The notes: generated by a model from the letters alone, not told the origin. DNA of 18,019 nt from Alphaproteobacteria bacterium (GCA_011524805.1 WTJO01000135.1:1-18019), one strand, 5' to 3'; counted from the stretch's first letter, positions 1 through 7,674 are shown. Translations and numbers: made by a program.

Positions 1-71
1 TCGAACTTCCACGGGGTATTAACCCCACAGCGACCTCAACGCTGCGCGTCTACCAGTTCCGCCACAGCCGC
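1..71 (-). tRNA. tRNA-Leu, anticodon GAG (3' end cut by window edge)
   Basis: Read on the minus strand, the first base is at 71 and the acceptor 5' strand is GCGGCTG. A D-arm containing the leucine-type GGTAGACGC follows. The anticodon stem CAGCG/CGCTG encloses the loop TTGAGGT, which puts anticodon GAG at 37-35. A long class II variable arm with a GGGG/CCCC stem comes next, then the start of the T-arm (GGAAG TTCGA). The remaining T stem, acceptor 3' strand and any CCA lie beyond the window. It decodes CUC and CUU leucine codons. The long variable arm and the TGG-TAGACGC D-arm make leucine a secure call. Confidence 0.94.
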
Positions 72-92
72 ACAAAAAGGTGCATCCCGCAT

Positions 93-121
93 CTTATCCC
101 ACGTAATCTGCAAATGATCAA
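93..121 (-). promoter_or_regulatory. Probable sigma70 promoter of tRNA-Leu
   Basis: On the minus strand, TTGATC (121-116) and GATAAG (98-93) are separated by exactly 17 bases. Each matches its consensus box at four of six positions. The predicted transcription start is about 15 bases before the tRNA 5' end. The 112-base gap between the tRNA and lipB (72-183) holds this element and must also hold the lipB promoter, for which I see no convincing boxes. Called by eye. Confidence 0.5.
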
Positions 122-183
122 GAGTGCATTTCATCTCAACGCTTGCTACACTATGGCCATAAAGCCACGCTTATGGAGATGTA

Positions 184-870
184 ATGGCCTCGCCAAACTG
201 GCATATTTTTGATGGTCTGACCGGCTATGAGGCCGCCCAGCAGATTATGCGCGAGCATCAGCAACAGCTGATCGCATCTGATGGTGGCACAGAGCAGATT
301 ATGCTGCTGTCCCACCCGCCGCTTTATACTGCCGGCACATCAGCCAGGCCAGAAGATTTGCTGGCAAGACAGAAGGCTGAATTATCAGAGATTGAGATCT
401 TCGAGAATACCGGCAGAGGCGGGCAATGGACATATCATGGCCCCGGCCAGCGCATTGTCTGGCCTGTGCTTGATCTGAACCGGCGCACTCCCGATATCCG
501 GCTCTATGTGCATCATCTGGAAGGCTGGATCATGGATACGCTAGCCAGCTTTGGCATTGATACAGAACGGCGTGAAACTCTGCCCGGAATATGGGTCAGG
601 CGGCATGATATCAGACAGCCAGACCAGCTAGACAAGATCGCGGCTATCGGCGTGCGCGTGTCAAAATGGGTGACCATGCACGGCGTGGCGGTCAATCTGG
701 ATCCTGACCTGTCGCATTATGACGGGATTATTGCCTGCGGGGTGACAGATGGCGGCGTTACCAGCGCTGCCGAGCTTGGTCATCTGATCCCACAAGCAGA
801 ATTTGATATGGCACTAACAGCCTGTTTTGAGGCACATTTCGGAGATGGCGCACAGATGGGCATTCGCTAG
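184..870 (+). CDS. lipB: Lipoyl(octanoyl) transferase LipB
   Basis: LipB moves the octanoyl group from octanoyl-ACP to a lysine of lipoyl-domain proteins (pyruvate and 2-oxoglutarate dehydrogenase E2, GcvH), the first step of protein lipoylation in the cytoplasm. The 228-residue protein has the full family signature: GRGGQWTYHGPGQ at 77-89 (the RGG and HGPGQ substrate loops), the conserved lysine of KIAAIGVRVS at 151, and the catalytic cysteine at 185 in DGIIACGV, with the thioester forming on that Cys. Length is normal for alphaproteobacterial LipB. The ATG at 184 has GGAG five bases upstream. It is the only plus-strand gene in the window and is divergent from tRNA-Leu. Its TAG stop overlaps the TAG stop of the convergent small gene at 867-1292. 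LipA is not in this window. Confidence 0.96.
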   Translation: MASPNWHIFDGLTGYEAAQQIMREHQQQLIASDGGTEQIMLLSHPPLYTAGTSARPEDLLARQKAELSEIEIFENTGRGGQWTYHGPGQRIVWPVLDLNRRTPDIRLYVHHLEGWIMDTLASFGIDTERRETLPGIWVRRHDIRQPDQLDKIAAIGVRVSKWVTMHGVAVNLDPDLSHYDGIIACGVTDGGVTSAAELGHLIPQAEFDMALTACFEAHFGDGAQMGIR

Positions 871-1292
871 CCTATAATCTCGCGCTCTTCGAGTAGCGGC
901 AATAGCGCAGACAGGGCGGCTTCTGCATCTGCCATCAGATAGGCGGCATCTTTTGTATCATATCCGCCTGTCATACCGTCAGTTGTTCCCTGATAATGCA
1001 CAAGCTGGTTACGGCGTTCGCGCAGCCATAACAACGCCTCTACTTCCTTGCGGCTAAGCCACGAAAACCCGTCTTGTGCGTCCTGTCCATCAAACTCGCT
1101 CTGCTCATGGGCAAGGCTGTCTGAAATGGTGGCCGCCAGAATAATCTGGCTAATCGGGGCACGGGCACGCACCAGCTGTGCCAGCTCGGCCAGCAGATTG
1201 GCAGTATGCGGACCTGTATCCAGCCTGCCAGCAGGTTCGGCCAGTGCCAGAAACGCTCTGGCCGGCTGTGTCAGGGCGCGGCTATTCGTCAT
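867..1292 (-). CDS. Small helical protein with HEPN-type RNxxxH motif, function unknown
   Basis: I do not recognise an established family for this 141-residue protein. It looks all-helical with little beta propensity: helices near 11-41, 46-64, 81-99 and 113-137. The third predicted helix ends in R94-N95-Q-L-V-H99, which fits the R-[N/D/H]-x3-5-H motif of HEPN domains (HepT, DUF86 and related RNases or nucleotide-binding proteins). The four-helix layout also fits. HEPN membership is inferred from motif and topology only. The ATG at 1292 overlaps the end of pccA by 11 bases, so it is probably translationally coupled to pccA; a TTG at 1307 in the same frame is an alternative start. GGGAG lies directly against the ATG. 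Its TAG stop shares a CTAG with the lipB stop. The overlap with pccA and the lack of competing frames make it a believable gene, and it may simply be a lineage-specific rider in the pcc operon. Confidence 0.72.
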   Translation of the reverse strand: MTNSRALTQPARAFLALAEPAGRLDTGPHTANLLAELAQLVRARAPISQIILAATISDSLAHEQSEFDGQDAQDGFSWLSRKEVEALLWLRERRNQLVHYQGTTDGMTGGYDTKDAAYLMADAEAALSALLPLLEEREIIG

Positions 1293-3294
1293 CTCCCACT
1301 GCCTCAAGCTCGATAATCACATCATCTACATTCAGACTGTCGCCAATCTTTGGCATAATGCTGACAACCCTCCCTTTCATGCCGGCAGTCAGGGTGTTTT
1401 CCATCTTCATCGCCTCGATAATCGCTACATTCTGGCCAGCCTGCACAATATCACCAACCGTCACCATGATATTGGTCAGCAATCCGGGCATAGGGGCAGC
1501 CACCAGCGCATCTGACAGGCCTGTCTCATCAACAGGCATATAGGCCAGCATCGGGGCAAATTTTTCAGGGTAGAACCTGAATTTCAGCTCTTTATCATAT
1601 AGGCTGACAGTGAAAAAATTATCATTGGCAATAATCTGCATCGCTACAGGCACTTCATTTACTGCGCCATCATAGATAAAGCCATGTTTTGACTGGGGCT
1701 GGTTAAACTGGCCGGTTATGCGCAATGTGGTATCACCAATAGATACCAGATCGCTTCCCGCCTCAGATGACCAGCACAGCATATAATGCACAGGCTCGTC
1801 TGCTACCACCTGTGCAACCAGCGATACAGCCCCTGCCTCAAGCCCGTTCATCCGTGCCTGTGCCCGCACATAATGGCTGGCCGCAACCCCTATCATCTGG
1901 CAGATATGCTGGTCATCTGCTGGCATTGACGGGGCAAAAGCATCTCCAAATTTATCTGCGATAAAGCCTGTATCCATGGTGCCTGCTCGGAAGTCTGAAT
2001 CTGCCAGAATTGCTGTCAGAAACTGCCTGTTTGTTGACACCCCCGAAATCTGGTAATGCGACAGCGCCAGAATAAGCCTGTCAATCGCCTCTTCTCTTGT
2101 GGGGGCAGTAGCAATCAGCTTGGCTATCATCGGGTCATAATAGATGGAGATTTTACTACCTTCTTCAACGCCTGTATCGCACCGTACTCCCTCGCCTACC
2201 GGCTGGCGATAGCGCATAAGCTGGCCAATTGACGGCAAAAACCCGCGTTCTGAATCTTCTGCATAAAGCCGTGCTTCAATAGACCAGCCTTGCGGGATAA
2301 TATCTGCCTGTTTTATATCAAGCATGTCACCTGCGGCGATTCTAATCATCCATTCTACCAGATCAACGCCATAGACCTGCTCAGTGACAGGATGTTCAAC
2401 CTGAAGCCGCGTATTCATTTCCAGAAAATAGAAATCCTGATCAGCCCCGACAATAAATTCTACCGTTCCGGCGGACAGATAATCCACCGCACGCGCCAGC
2501 TGAACTGCCTGCTCGCCCATCTTCTTGCGTGTGTCATCTGTGATAAAGGCCGAGGGCGCTTCTTCCACCACTTTCTGATGGCGTCTTTGCACCGAACATT
2601 CACGCTCGCCAAGATAGACCACATTGCCGTGGCTATCTGCCAGCACCTGAATTTCAATATGACGTGGCGAGACCACAAATTTTTCGATAAATACCCTGTC
2701 ATCACCAAAGGCATTTCGTGCCTCTGTCATGGCAGCGCGCATCCCTTCTGCCATCTGGGTTTCATCATCTATCACCCGCATGCCTTTGCCGCCACCGCCA
2801 GCAGACGCTTTTACCATCACAGGATAGCCTATCTCGGCCGCTGCCGCCTGTGCGTCTTCTATTGTGCTGACAGCACCATCTGTGCCGGGCACACATGACA
2901 CACCGGCAGAAATTGCCAGCGCCTTGGATTCAATCTTGTCGCCCATCACCCTGATGGCATGCAGACCAGGGCCGATAAAGACCAGCCCTGCCTTTTTTAC
3001 AGCCTCGACAAAGCCTGCATTTTCAGACAGAAACCCATAGCCGGGATGGATAGCTTCAGCCCCTGTTGCCAGCGCAGCCTCTATCACCTTATCTGCCTTC
3101 AGATAGCTCTCTGAAGAGGCGGCAGGCCCCAGCAACACAGCTTCATCTGCCAGCTTCACATGCGGGGCGTTTGCATCTGCCTCGGAATAGACCGCCACCA
3201 CCGAAATTCCCATTTTCTGGGCAGTCCGCATAATCCGGCAGGCAATTTCACCTCTATTGGCAACCAGAATCTTTGAAAATAATGTAACCTTCAT
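1282..3294 (-). CDS. pccA: Propionyl-CoA carboxylase alpha subunit (biotin carboxylase + biotin carrier)
   Basis: Uses ATP and bicarbonate to carboxylate its own biotin, which then swings to the PccB carboxyltransferase to turn propionyl-CoA into (S)-methylmalonyl-CoA. From the ATG at 3294 (670 residues) the order is: biotin carboxylase N-domain beginning FSKILVANRGEIACR; HPGYGFLSEN at 83-92; ATP-grasp with glycine-rich loop SAGGGGKGM at 164-172; catalytic FLEMNTRLQVEHPVTE at 290-305; biotin carboxylase C-domain; a linker/BT-like region; and a C-terminal biotinyl domain with EAMKMEN, biotin-accepting Lys about 630. In-frame ATGs at 3306 and 3300 also exist; 3294 is preferred because GGGA sits six bases before it. 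It follows pccB closely, and the HEPN-like gene overlaps its 3' end. The single-chain layout also fits methylcrotonyl- or other acyl-CoA carboxylases; propionyl specificity is inferred from the PccB partner. Confidence 0.93.
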   Translation of the reverse strand: MKVTLFSKILVANRGEIACRIMRTAQKMGISVVAVYSEADANAPHVKLADEAVLLGPAASSESYLKADKVIEAALATGAEAIHPGYGFLSENAGFVEAVKKAGLVFIGPGLHAIRVMGDKIESKALAISAGVSCVPGTDGAVSTIEDAQAAAAEIGYPVMVKASAGGGGKGMRVIDDETQMAEGMRAAMTEARNAFGDDRVFIEKFVVSPRHIEIQVLADSHGNVVYLGERECSVQRRHQKVVEEAPSAFITDDTRKKMGEQAVQLARAVDYLSAGTVEFIVGADQDFYFLEMNTRLQVEHPVTEQVYGVDLVEWMIRIAAGDMLDIKQADIIPQGWSIEARLYAEDSERGFLPSIGQLMRYRQPVGEGVRCDTGVEEGSKISIYYDPMIAKLIATAPTREEAIDRLILALSHYQISGVSTNRQFLTAILADSDFRAGTMDTGFIADKFGDAFAPSMPADDQHICQMIGVAASHYVRAQARMNGLEAGAVSLVAQVVADEPVHYMLCWSSEAGSDLVSIGDTTLRITGQFNQPQSKHGFIYDGAVNEVPVAMQIIANDNFFTVSLYDKELKFRFYPEKFAPMLAYMPVDETGLSDALVAAPMPGLLTNIMVTVGDIVQAGQNVAIIEAMKMENTLTAGMKGRVVSIMPKIGDSLNVDDVIIELEAVGDDE

Positions 3295-3326
3295 ATCCAT
3301 TCCCATCTATCTTTTGGTGCCATTCA

Positions 3327-4859
3327 TTACAGGGGCAGATTATCATGTTTGCGTGGCGGGTTTATCAGCTCTTTATCTTTCAGCATCTCCAGTGCCCGCG
3401 CGATACGTCTGCGGCTATTTCGGGGCATGATAATATCATCCAGATAGCCGCGGCTTGCCGCAACAAACGGATTGGCAAATTTCTCTCTATACTCTTCTGT
3501 AGCCTTTGCCAGCTTTTCAGGGTCTGAGGCTGTTTCACGGAAGATAATCCGCGCCGCGCCATCTGGCCCCATCACCGCGATTTCGGCAGACGGCCATGCG
3601 TAATTCACATCACCACGCAAATGTTTTGATGCCATCACATCATAGGCGCCACCATAGGCTTTACGTGTTATCAGGGTGATTTTTGGTACGGTAGCTTCTG
3701 CATAGGCAAATAGCAGTTTTGCGCCATGATTGATAATCCCGCCTGCTTCCTGTGTCATGCCGGGCATAAAGCCGGGCACATCCACCAGCGTAACAATCGG
3801 AATATTGAACGCATCACAGAATCTGACAAACCGTGCAGCCTTTCTGGAGGCGTTTATATCTAGACAGCCTGCCAGCACAAGCGGCTGGTTTGCTACAATT
3901 CCCACAGGCCGACCGTCAATCCGCGCAAGACAGCAAATAATATTGGCCGCAAACTGGCTATGAATTTCAAAATAATCCTGCTCATCCACAATTTCGGCAA
4001 TTACCTGCTTCATATCATAGGGCATATTCGGATTATCAGGGATAATCTGGTCTAATGCAGGCGATGGCCTGTCTGCCGGCTCGGCGCTCTCGGTCAGAGG
4101 TGGCATATCGCGGTTTGATAGCGGCAGATAGCTCATCAATTTGCGTGTCTGCATCAGCATTTCAACATCATTCTTGAACGAGCCATGTGCCACGCCAGAT
4201 GTCTTTGTATGCTGGGACGCGCCGCCTAGCTGTTCTGCTGTCAAATCTTCATGGGTGACTGTCTTCACAACATCTGGGCCTGTCACAAACATGTAGGACG
4301 AGCCTTCGACCATGAAAACAAAATCGGTAATGGCTGGCGAATATACCGCCCCACCTGCGCAAGGTCCCATCACCAGCGATATTTGCGGCACCACGCCCGA
4401 AGCCAACACATTACGCTGAAACACTTCTGCATAACCACCTAGCGAGGCCACCCCTTCCTGAATACGGGCACCGCCTGAATCATTCAGACCAATCACAGGC
4501 ACACCAATTTTCATGGCCTGATCCATCACCTTACAGATTTTGGCGGCATGGGTTTCAGACAGAGACCCGCCAAGCACAGTAAAATCCTGAGAATAGATAA
4601 AGACAGGACGGCCGGCAATCTTGCCAAAACCGGTTACCACCCCGTCACCCGGTACTTTGGTGTTTTCTATGCCGAAATCATGACAGCGATGTTCTACAAA
4701 CATATCCCATTCTTCAAATGATCCGTCATCTACCAGCAACTCGATACGCTCACGTGCGGTCAGCTTGTGTTTTTCATGCTGTTTGGCAATACGTGCCTCT
4801 CCGCCGCCTTTGCGGGCTCTGGCACGCCGATGTTCCAGCTCGTCAAGAATAGTCTGCAT
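3327..4859 (-). CDS. pccB: Propionyl-CoA carboxylase beta subunit (carboxyltransferase)
   Basis: Carboxyltransferase subunit that passes carboxyl from biotin on PccA to propionyl-CoA, feeding odd-chain fatty acid, Val/Ile/Met and propionate carbon into methylmalonyl-CoA and succinyl-CoA. The 510-residue protein is full length for PccB. Seen in it: N-terminal LEHRRARARKGGG and KLTARERIELL; SGGARIQEGVASLGGYAEVF at 128-147; MGPCAGGAVYSPA at 164-176; FVTGPDVVKTVTHED at 191-205; and in the second crotonase-like half VDVPGFMPG at 359-367 and TRKAYGGAYDVMASKHLRGD at 398-417. These are strongly PccB-like rather than MccB- or AccD-like. The ATG at 4859 is chosen over an upstream TTG at 4916 because GGAG lies seven bases before it and homologues begin at this point. 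pccA starts 32 bases after its stop, so the two are one operon. Confidence 0.95.
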   Translation of the reverse strand: MQTILDELEHRRARARKGGGEARIAKQHEKHKLTARERIELLVDDGSFEEWDMFVEHRCHDFGIENTKVPGDGVVTGFGKIAGRPVFIYSQDFTVLGGSLSETHAAKICKVMDQAMKIGVPVIGLNDSGGARIQEGVASLGGYAEVFQRNVLASGVVPQISLVMGPCAGGAVYSPAITDFVFMVEGSSYMFVTGPDVVKTVTHEDLTAEQLGGASQHTKTSGVAHGSFKNDVEMLMQTRKLMSYLPLSNRDMPPLTESAEPADRPSPALDQIIPDNPNMPYDMKQVIAEIVDEQDYFEIHSQFAANIICCLARIDGRPVGIVANQPLVLAGCLDINASRKAARFVRFCDAFNIPIVTLVDVPGFMPGMTQEAGGIINHGAKLLFAYAEATVPKITLITRKAYGGAYDVMASKHLRGDVNYAWPSAEIAVMGPDGAARIIFRETASDPEKLAKATEEYREKFANPFVAASRGYLDDIIMPRNSRRRIARALEMLKDKELINPPRKHDNLPL

Positions 4860-4867
4860 GACTGTCT

Positions 4868-4893
4868 CCGTTATTACATCATACGTTACGTTA
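4868..4893 (-). promoter_or_regulatory. Candidate pccB promoter/operator with ACGT-T-ACGT box
   Basis: In the 66-base gap before pccB, the minus strand carries TTAACGTAACG followed directly by TATGAT, a five-of-six match to the -10 consensus. No good -35 box lies 16-18 bases upstream. Instead the spacer holds the near-palindrome ACGTAACGT (4891-4883), placed where a regulator or activator could act. GGAG for pccB follows within about 20 bases. The TTTGCAAA motif reported for PccR in Rhodobacter is absent. Regulatory role is inference. Confidence 0.3.
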
Positions 4894-4895
4894 AA

Positions 4896-4914
4896 GCAGG
4901 GCTTTCTTCCCTGC
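4896..4914 (-). terminator. Weak hairpin between the atp12 and pccB genes
   Basis: GCAGGG and CCCTGC form a six-base-pair perfect stem around a seven-base loop just downstream of the atp12 stop codon. On the minus strand it is followed by TTTAACG, so the U-tract is short. It may be a weak terminator of the rarA-to-atp12 operon, or a leader hairpin of pccB if transcription runs through. Confidence 0.4.
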
Positions 4915-4925
4915 AATGACCTCTC

Positions 4926-5639
4926 TCAGGCACGAAGGCATGTAAAAAAGGCTTCGATATCCTGTAATTCTGCTCTGATATTATTCTGGCGTGTTTCTGC
5001 TTCATAATCCAGCCCCCACTTCTGGTTCTGAAACAGCTCATCAAGACAGCTTGCCTCAAACAGGGCGCCAGCATCCAGCCTGCCTTGCAAGAATGCCCAA
5101 GATAACACAAATGAGCTGCTTAGCTGGACAGACCGGTACAGAACAGATAGCGACCAGCCATCAACCTCATCCATAAGTGCCTCGGCTCTGGCAATCGCCG
5201 CCTCTGGCTGGGCTACGGGCATGATACCCTGAGTGCAGTGAAAGCCTATCTGATATTCTTCCTGCATCCAGTCAAGCCAGCTATCCCAGTGCTGGCGCTG
5301 ATGGGCAAGCAGTTCTGCATCATCATCTGAAGCACGATAACAAATCAGCTCGGCTCTGGCATAGTCTGCCAGTTCTGCCCGCAATGTCTGCATCTGGGGG
5401 AACACCCTGTCAATAACAGTCGCGCTTGCTGAAAAAAACGGCATCTTTGCAGGCTCTATCTGCACATCAACAGCTGCCCATTCATCCACAATTTTTGTAG
5501 CCAGCAGCTGTGTAGGTACAGATAATTCGGCTCCCGCAGGCGTTTTCAGCCGCCTGCCGTCAAGGCTAACGCCAAACCCGTTCTCGTCAGACACCAGATT
5601 TGCATCTTTATAAAACCGTTTCATCTGTTTCTTTATCAT
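4926..5639 (-). CDS. ATP12 family F1-ATPase assembly chaperone
   Basis: Homologue of mitochondrial Atp12, which binds free alpha subunit of the F1 ATP synthase so that the alpha3-beta3 hexamer can form; the alphaproteobacterial proteins are the ancestors of the mitochondrial factor. The 237-residue protein shows the family pattern: an N-terminal MKRFYKDANLV, the beta-strand segment SLDGRRLKTPAGAELSVP at about 25-42, the long-helix region with EWAAVDVQIEPAKMPF, an ELICYRA segment, and the C-terminal LDELFQNQKWGLDYEAE. The ATG at 5639 overlaps the TGA of the preceding HAD gene as ATGA, so translation is coupled; a second ATG at 5624 (MKRFYK) is possible. It is the last gene of the rarA-crcB-rluC-HAD cluster. 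The atp genes themselves are not in this window. Confidence 0.9.
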   Translation of the reverse strand: MIKKQMKRFYKDANLVSDENGFGVSLDGRRLKTPAGAELSVPTQLLATKIVDEWAAVDVQIEPAKMPFFSASATVIDRVFPQMQTLRAELADYARAELICYRASDDDAELLAHQRQHWDSWLDWMQEEYQIGFHCTQGIMPVAQPEAAIARAEALMDEVDGWSLSVLYRSVQLSSSFVLSWAFLQGRLDAGALFEASCLDELFQNQKWGLDYEAETRQNNIRAELQDIEAFFTCLRA

Positions 5640-6331
5640 GAGAGCGCCTTTGAAATCAGAGCAGGAAGCCCCCCGAATGTGCTGGCAATATCTAGCGCGC
5701 CTATCTCGACCAGCGCCTCGTCAGGATGATAGCCCCAACTCACGCCTATAAAGCCAATCCCCGCATCCTGCGCACAGCCACCGTCAATTATTGTATCCCC
5801 CACCAAAAGCGTATTCTGCCTGTCTGTGCCTGTACGGCTCATCGCCTGCCTTGCCATCTCGCCTGATGGTTTGGCTGGCACATCATCAACTGTCATAACC
5901 ACGTCAAAAAAGCTGGTAACATCATGACGGTCAAGCAGGCTAATAAGCGGCGCACGTGATTTATTCGTAGCCACACCTAACAGATAGCCTGTATCAGCAA
6001 GGGTTTTAAGACAGTCTGTTGCGCCCTCAAATAGCGGATCGAGAGGCGGGTCTGGCTGATGATAGGTCTCACGCGATAGCTGTCTGTAACGTTGAGCCAA
6101 GACAACTGCCTTTTCGGCATCGCCTTGTGCATATTCCAGCGCAACATGATCAACACCAAAACCGATATTGCCTCTGATAACGGTTTCTGAGGGTAACTCG
6201 ATATCAATATCACTAGCAGCCTGCTTCATCAGCCTGACAATTGTTGAGGCGCTGTCACACAAGGTACCGTCAAAATCAAACAGAACAAGTTTCAGTCCGG
6301 TATCACTAGCCATAATCTCATTACTCTGCAT
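5636..6331 (-). CDS. HAD-IA family hydrolase, phosphoglycolate phosphatase-like
   Basis: Cytoplasmic phosphomonoesterase of the HAD superfamily, subfamily IA. All four motifs are present: motif I DFDGT with nucleophile D19 and acid/base D21; motif II threonine T122 in VATNKS; motif III lysine K154 in PAKPS; motif IV VGDTIID with D179 and D183. A helical C1 cap lies between motifs I and II (about 27-105). This architecture matches Gph/PGP-like enzymes, but substrate cannot be read from sequence. It starts inside the last codons of rluC (11-base overlap from the ATG at 6331; ATG at 6313 is an alternative start) and ends in an ATGA overlap with the atp12 gene, so three genes are coupled. The same HAD gene sits between rluC and atp12 in many alphaproteobacteria, which suggests a housekeeping role. 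Confidence 0.9.
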   Translation of the reverse strand: MQSNEIMASDTGLKLVLFDFDGTLCDSASTIVRLMKQAASDIDIELPSETVIRGNIGFGVDHVALEYAQGDAEKAVVLAQRYRQLSRETYHQPDPPLDPLFEGATDCLKTLADTGYLLGVATNKSRAPLISLLDRHDVTSFFDVVMTVDDVPAKPSGEMARQAMSRTGTDRQNTLLVGDTIIDGGCAQDAGIGFIGVSWGYHPDEALVEIGALDIASTFGGLPALISKALS

Positions 6332-7271
6332 TATCTTCGAAAATAGGCATATTATCAGGTACGGCCGTCATCAGCCCCAACCTGTCAATGCTGTCTTTCA
6401 TATGCGCTGGCAGGGGTGCCGTCAATATCTGCGCTTTAACAAGCCGGATAAAATGGGCATGCAAATGAAGCTGTTTTGCAAAGCCCGCAATATGTGCCTG
6501 TCTGCCGCCATATTTGCCATCACCAAGAATAGGTGCATTAATATATGCCATATGGGCGCGCAGCTGGTGGGTTCTGCCTGTCACAGGCTGAAGAGCAACA
6601 AGGCTTATCCCGTCAAGGGATGCCAGCCGCCTAAAATGGGTGATGCTTGGCAGACCGGCCTCATCAACCACCATTTTCTGCTTATCCTGAATCCCCTGTT
6701 TTTGCAAAGGCGCAGATATAGTGCCTGACAGCTCTGGAGTGCCGGATACCAGCGCAAGATAGGATTTTCTAATTAGATGTTCTTTGAAGGCAGTGGCAAG
6801 GTGCCGCGCCGCGCCGTCATGGCGTGCCACGATCACCAGACCTGATGTATCCTTGTCGATACGGTGTACCAGCTTAGCTCTGATGGCTGATGCTGCCTGC
6901 AAATATCCGTCAAGATGAATAGAAGTTTTACTGCCGCCCTGAACAGCCAGCCCTGAGGGCTTATTATAGGCTATCCAGTCATCACTTCGTGCCAGTTCCA
7001 TCTTCGCCAGCGCTTCAGAGGCTGTTTCAGCCGAAATAGACTGATTTGCTGGCTTTTCTTCTGTATCTGCTACAAATAATCCATAAGCCTGATCTGCGAT
7101 TGCCAGTTCATCGCCGGCCACCAGCCTGTAATTGGATTTCTTTTTCTCGCCATTAATTCTGATCTGTCCGGAACGCAGAGCCTTTTCCAGATGGCTTTGG
7201 GAAATTCTGCCTAGCTTGCGCCGCAAAAATCTGTCAAGCCGGCTATCTTTATCCGCCTCACCTATAACCAT
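6321..7271 (-). CDS. rluC: 23S rRNA pseudouridine synthase, RluA/RluC family
   Basis: Isomerises specific uridines of 23S rRNA to pseudouridine (RluC positions 955/2504/2580 in E. coli numbering). From ATG 7271 the protein has 316 residues: an S4 RNA-binding domain at about 10-60 (DSRLDRFLRRKLG, ALRSGQIRINGEKKK), then a linker, then the catalytic domain with IAYNKPSGLAVQGG at about 100-113, the catalytic aspartate D139 in HRIDKDTSGL, and GRTHQLRAHM with LGDGKYGG near the C-terminus. RluC and RluD are hard to tell apart; the YNKPSGLAVQGG block and alphaproteobacterial context favour RluC. The frame stays open upstream to 7313, but that would overlap crcB by 41 bases; ATG 7271, one base after the crcB stop with AGTGGG upstream, fits better. 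Confidence 0.92.
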   Translation of the reverse strand: MVIGEADKDSRLDRFLRRKLGRISQSHLEKALRSGQIRINGEKKKSNYRLVAGDELAIADQAYGLFVADTEEKPANQSISAETASEALAKMELARSDDWIAYNKPSGLAVQGGSKTSIHLDGYLQAASAIRAKLVHRIDKDTSGLVIVARHDGAARHLATAFKEHLIRKSYLALVSGTPELSGTISAPLQKQGIQDKQKMVVDEAGLPSITHFRRLASLDGISLVALQPVTGRTHQLRAHMAYINAPILGDGKYGGRQAHIAGFAKQLHLHAHFIRLVKAQILTAPLPAHMKDSIDRLGLMTAVPDNMPIFEDNAE

Positions 7272-7272
7272 C

Positions 7273-7659
7273 TTATTGCCCACTACCTGCACGAAACAGC
7301 CACATGCCGGCAAAAAACATCGCCAGCGACAGCCCGACAGACGTTATCAGATAACCCGCCCCTGCCATAAAGCCCTGCTTGTCTAGCAGAATATGAATAT
7401 CAAGCGCAAAGCTGGAAAAGGTTGTCAGTGCGCCAAGAAATCCGATCATCACAAAACTTCGCACCGCAGGTGAAACAGACGGGCTTTCAATCAGTATCGC
7501 AGCCATAATCCCCATCGCAAAACAGCCCACAATATTGACAGACAGGGTGGCTAGCCATCCGTGATTAGGCAGGTGATGGCTTATCGCCATGCCAACAAGA
7601 TAGCGGGCGATTGCGCCTAATGCGCCACCTGCACCAACTGAAATTATCATTAATGTCAT
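7273..7659 (-). CDS. crcB: Fluoride ion channel CrcB/Fluc
   Basis: Small inner-membrane channel that lets toxic fluoride leave the cell; functions as an antiparallel dual-topology dimer. The 128-residue chain has four hydrophobic helices (about 3-23, 36-57, 66-87, 98-122), the N-terminal GGALGAIARY signature, the pore asparagine N42 in SVNIVG, and the signature GALTTFSSFALD at 76-87 with the two pore phenylalanines F81 and F84. There is no fluoride riboswitch upstream: only 15 bases separate it from the DUF429-like gene, so it is expressed as an operon member and not in response to fluoride. The nearest purine-rich site, AAGG, is 13 bases before ATG 7659, longer than usual; ATG 7650 is an alternative start. 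Confidence 0.94.
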   Translation of the reverse strand: MTLMIISVGAGGALGAIARYLVGMAISHHLPNHGWLATLSVNIVGCFAMGIMAAILIESPSVSPAVRSFVMIGFLGALTTFSSFALDIHILLDKQGFMAGAGYLITSVGLSLAMFFAGMWLFRAGSGQ

Positions 7660-7674
7660 GGCATTATCACTACC

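Noticed and set aside
867..1292. Toxin-antitoxin module around the HEPN-like gene
   Set aside because: No nucleotidyltransferase (MntA-like) or small antitoxin ORF is adjacent; its neighbours are pccA and lipB, both core genes.
4860..4925. PccR binding sites (TTTGCAAA) before pccB
   Set aside because: I scanned both strands of the gap and found no copy of the motif.
7272..7313. Longer RluC N-terminus starting within crcB
   Set aside because: The added residues (MPACGCFVQVVGNK) are antisense-like crcB codons in another frame; the ATG at 7271 directly after the crcB stop is a better start.
7660..7674. Fluoride riboswitch upstream of crcB
   Set aside because: Only 15 bases separate crcB from the preceding gene, far too short, and no riboswitch-like sequence is in the flanks.
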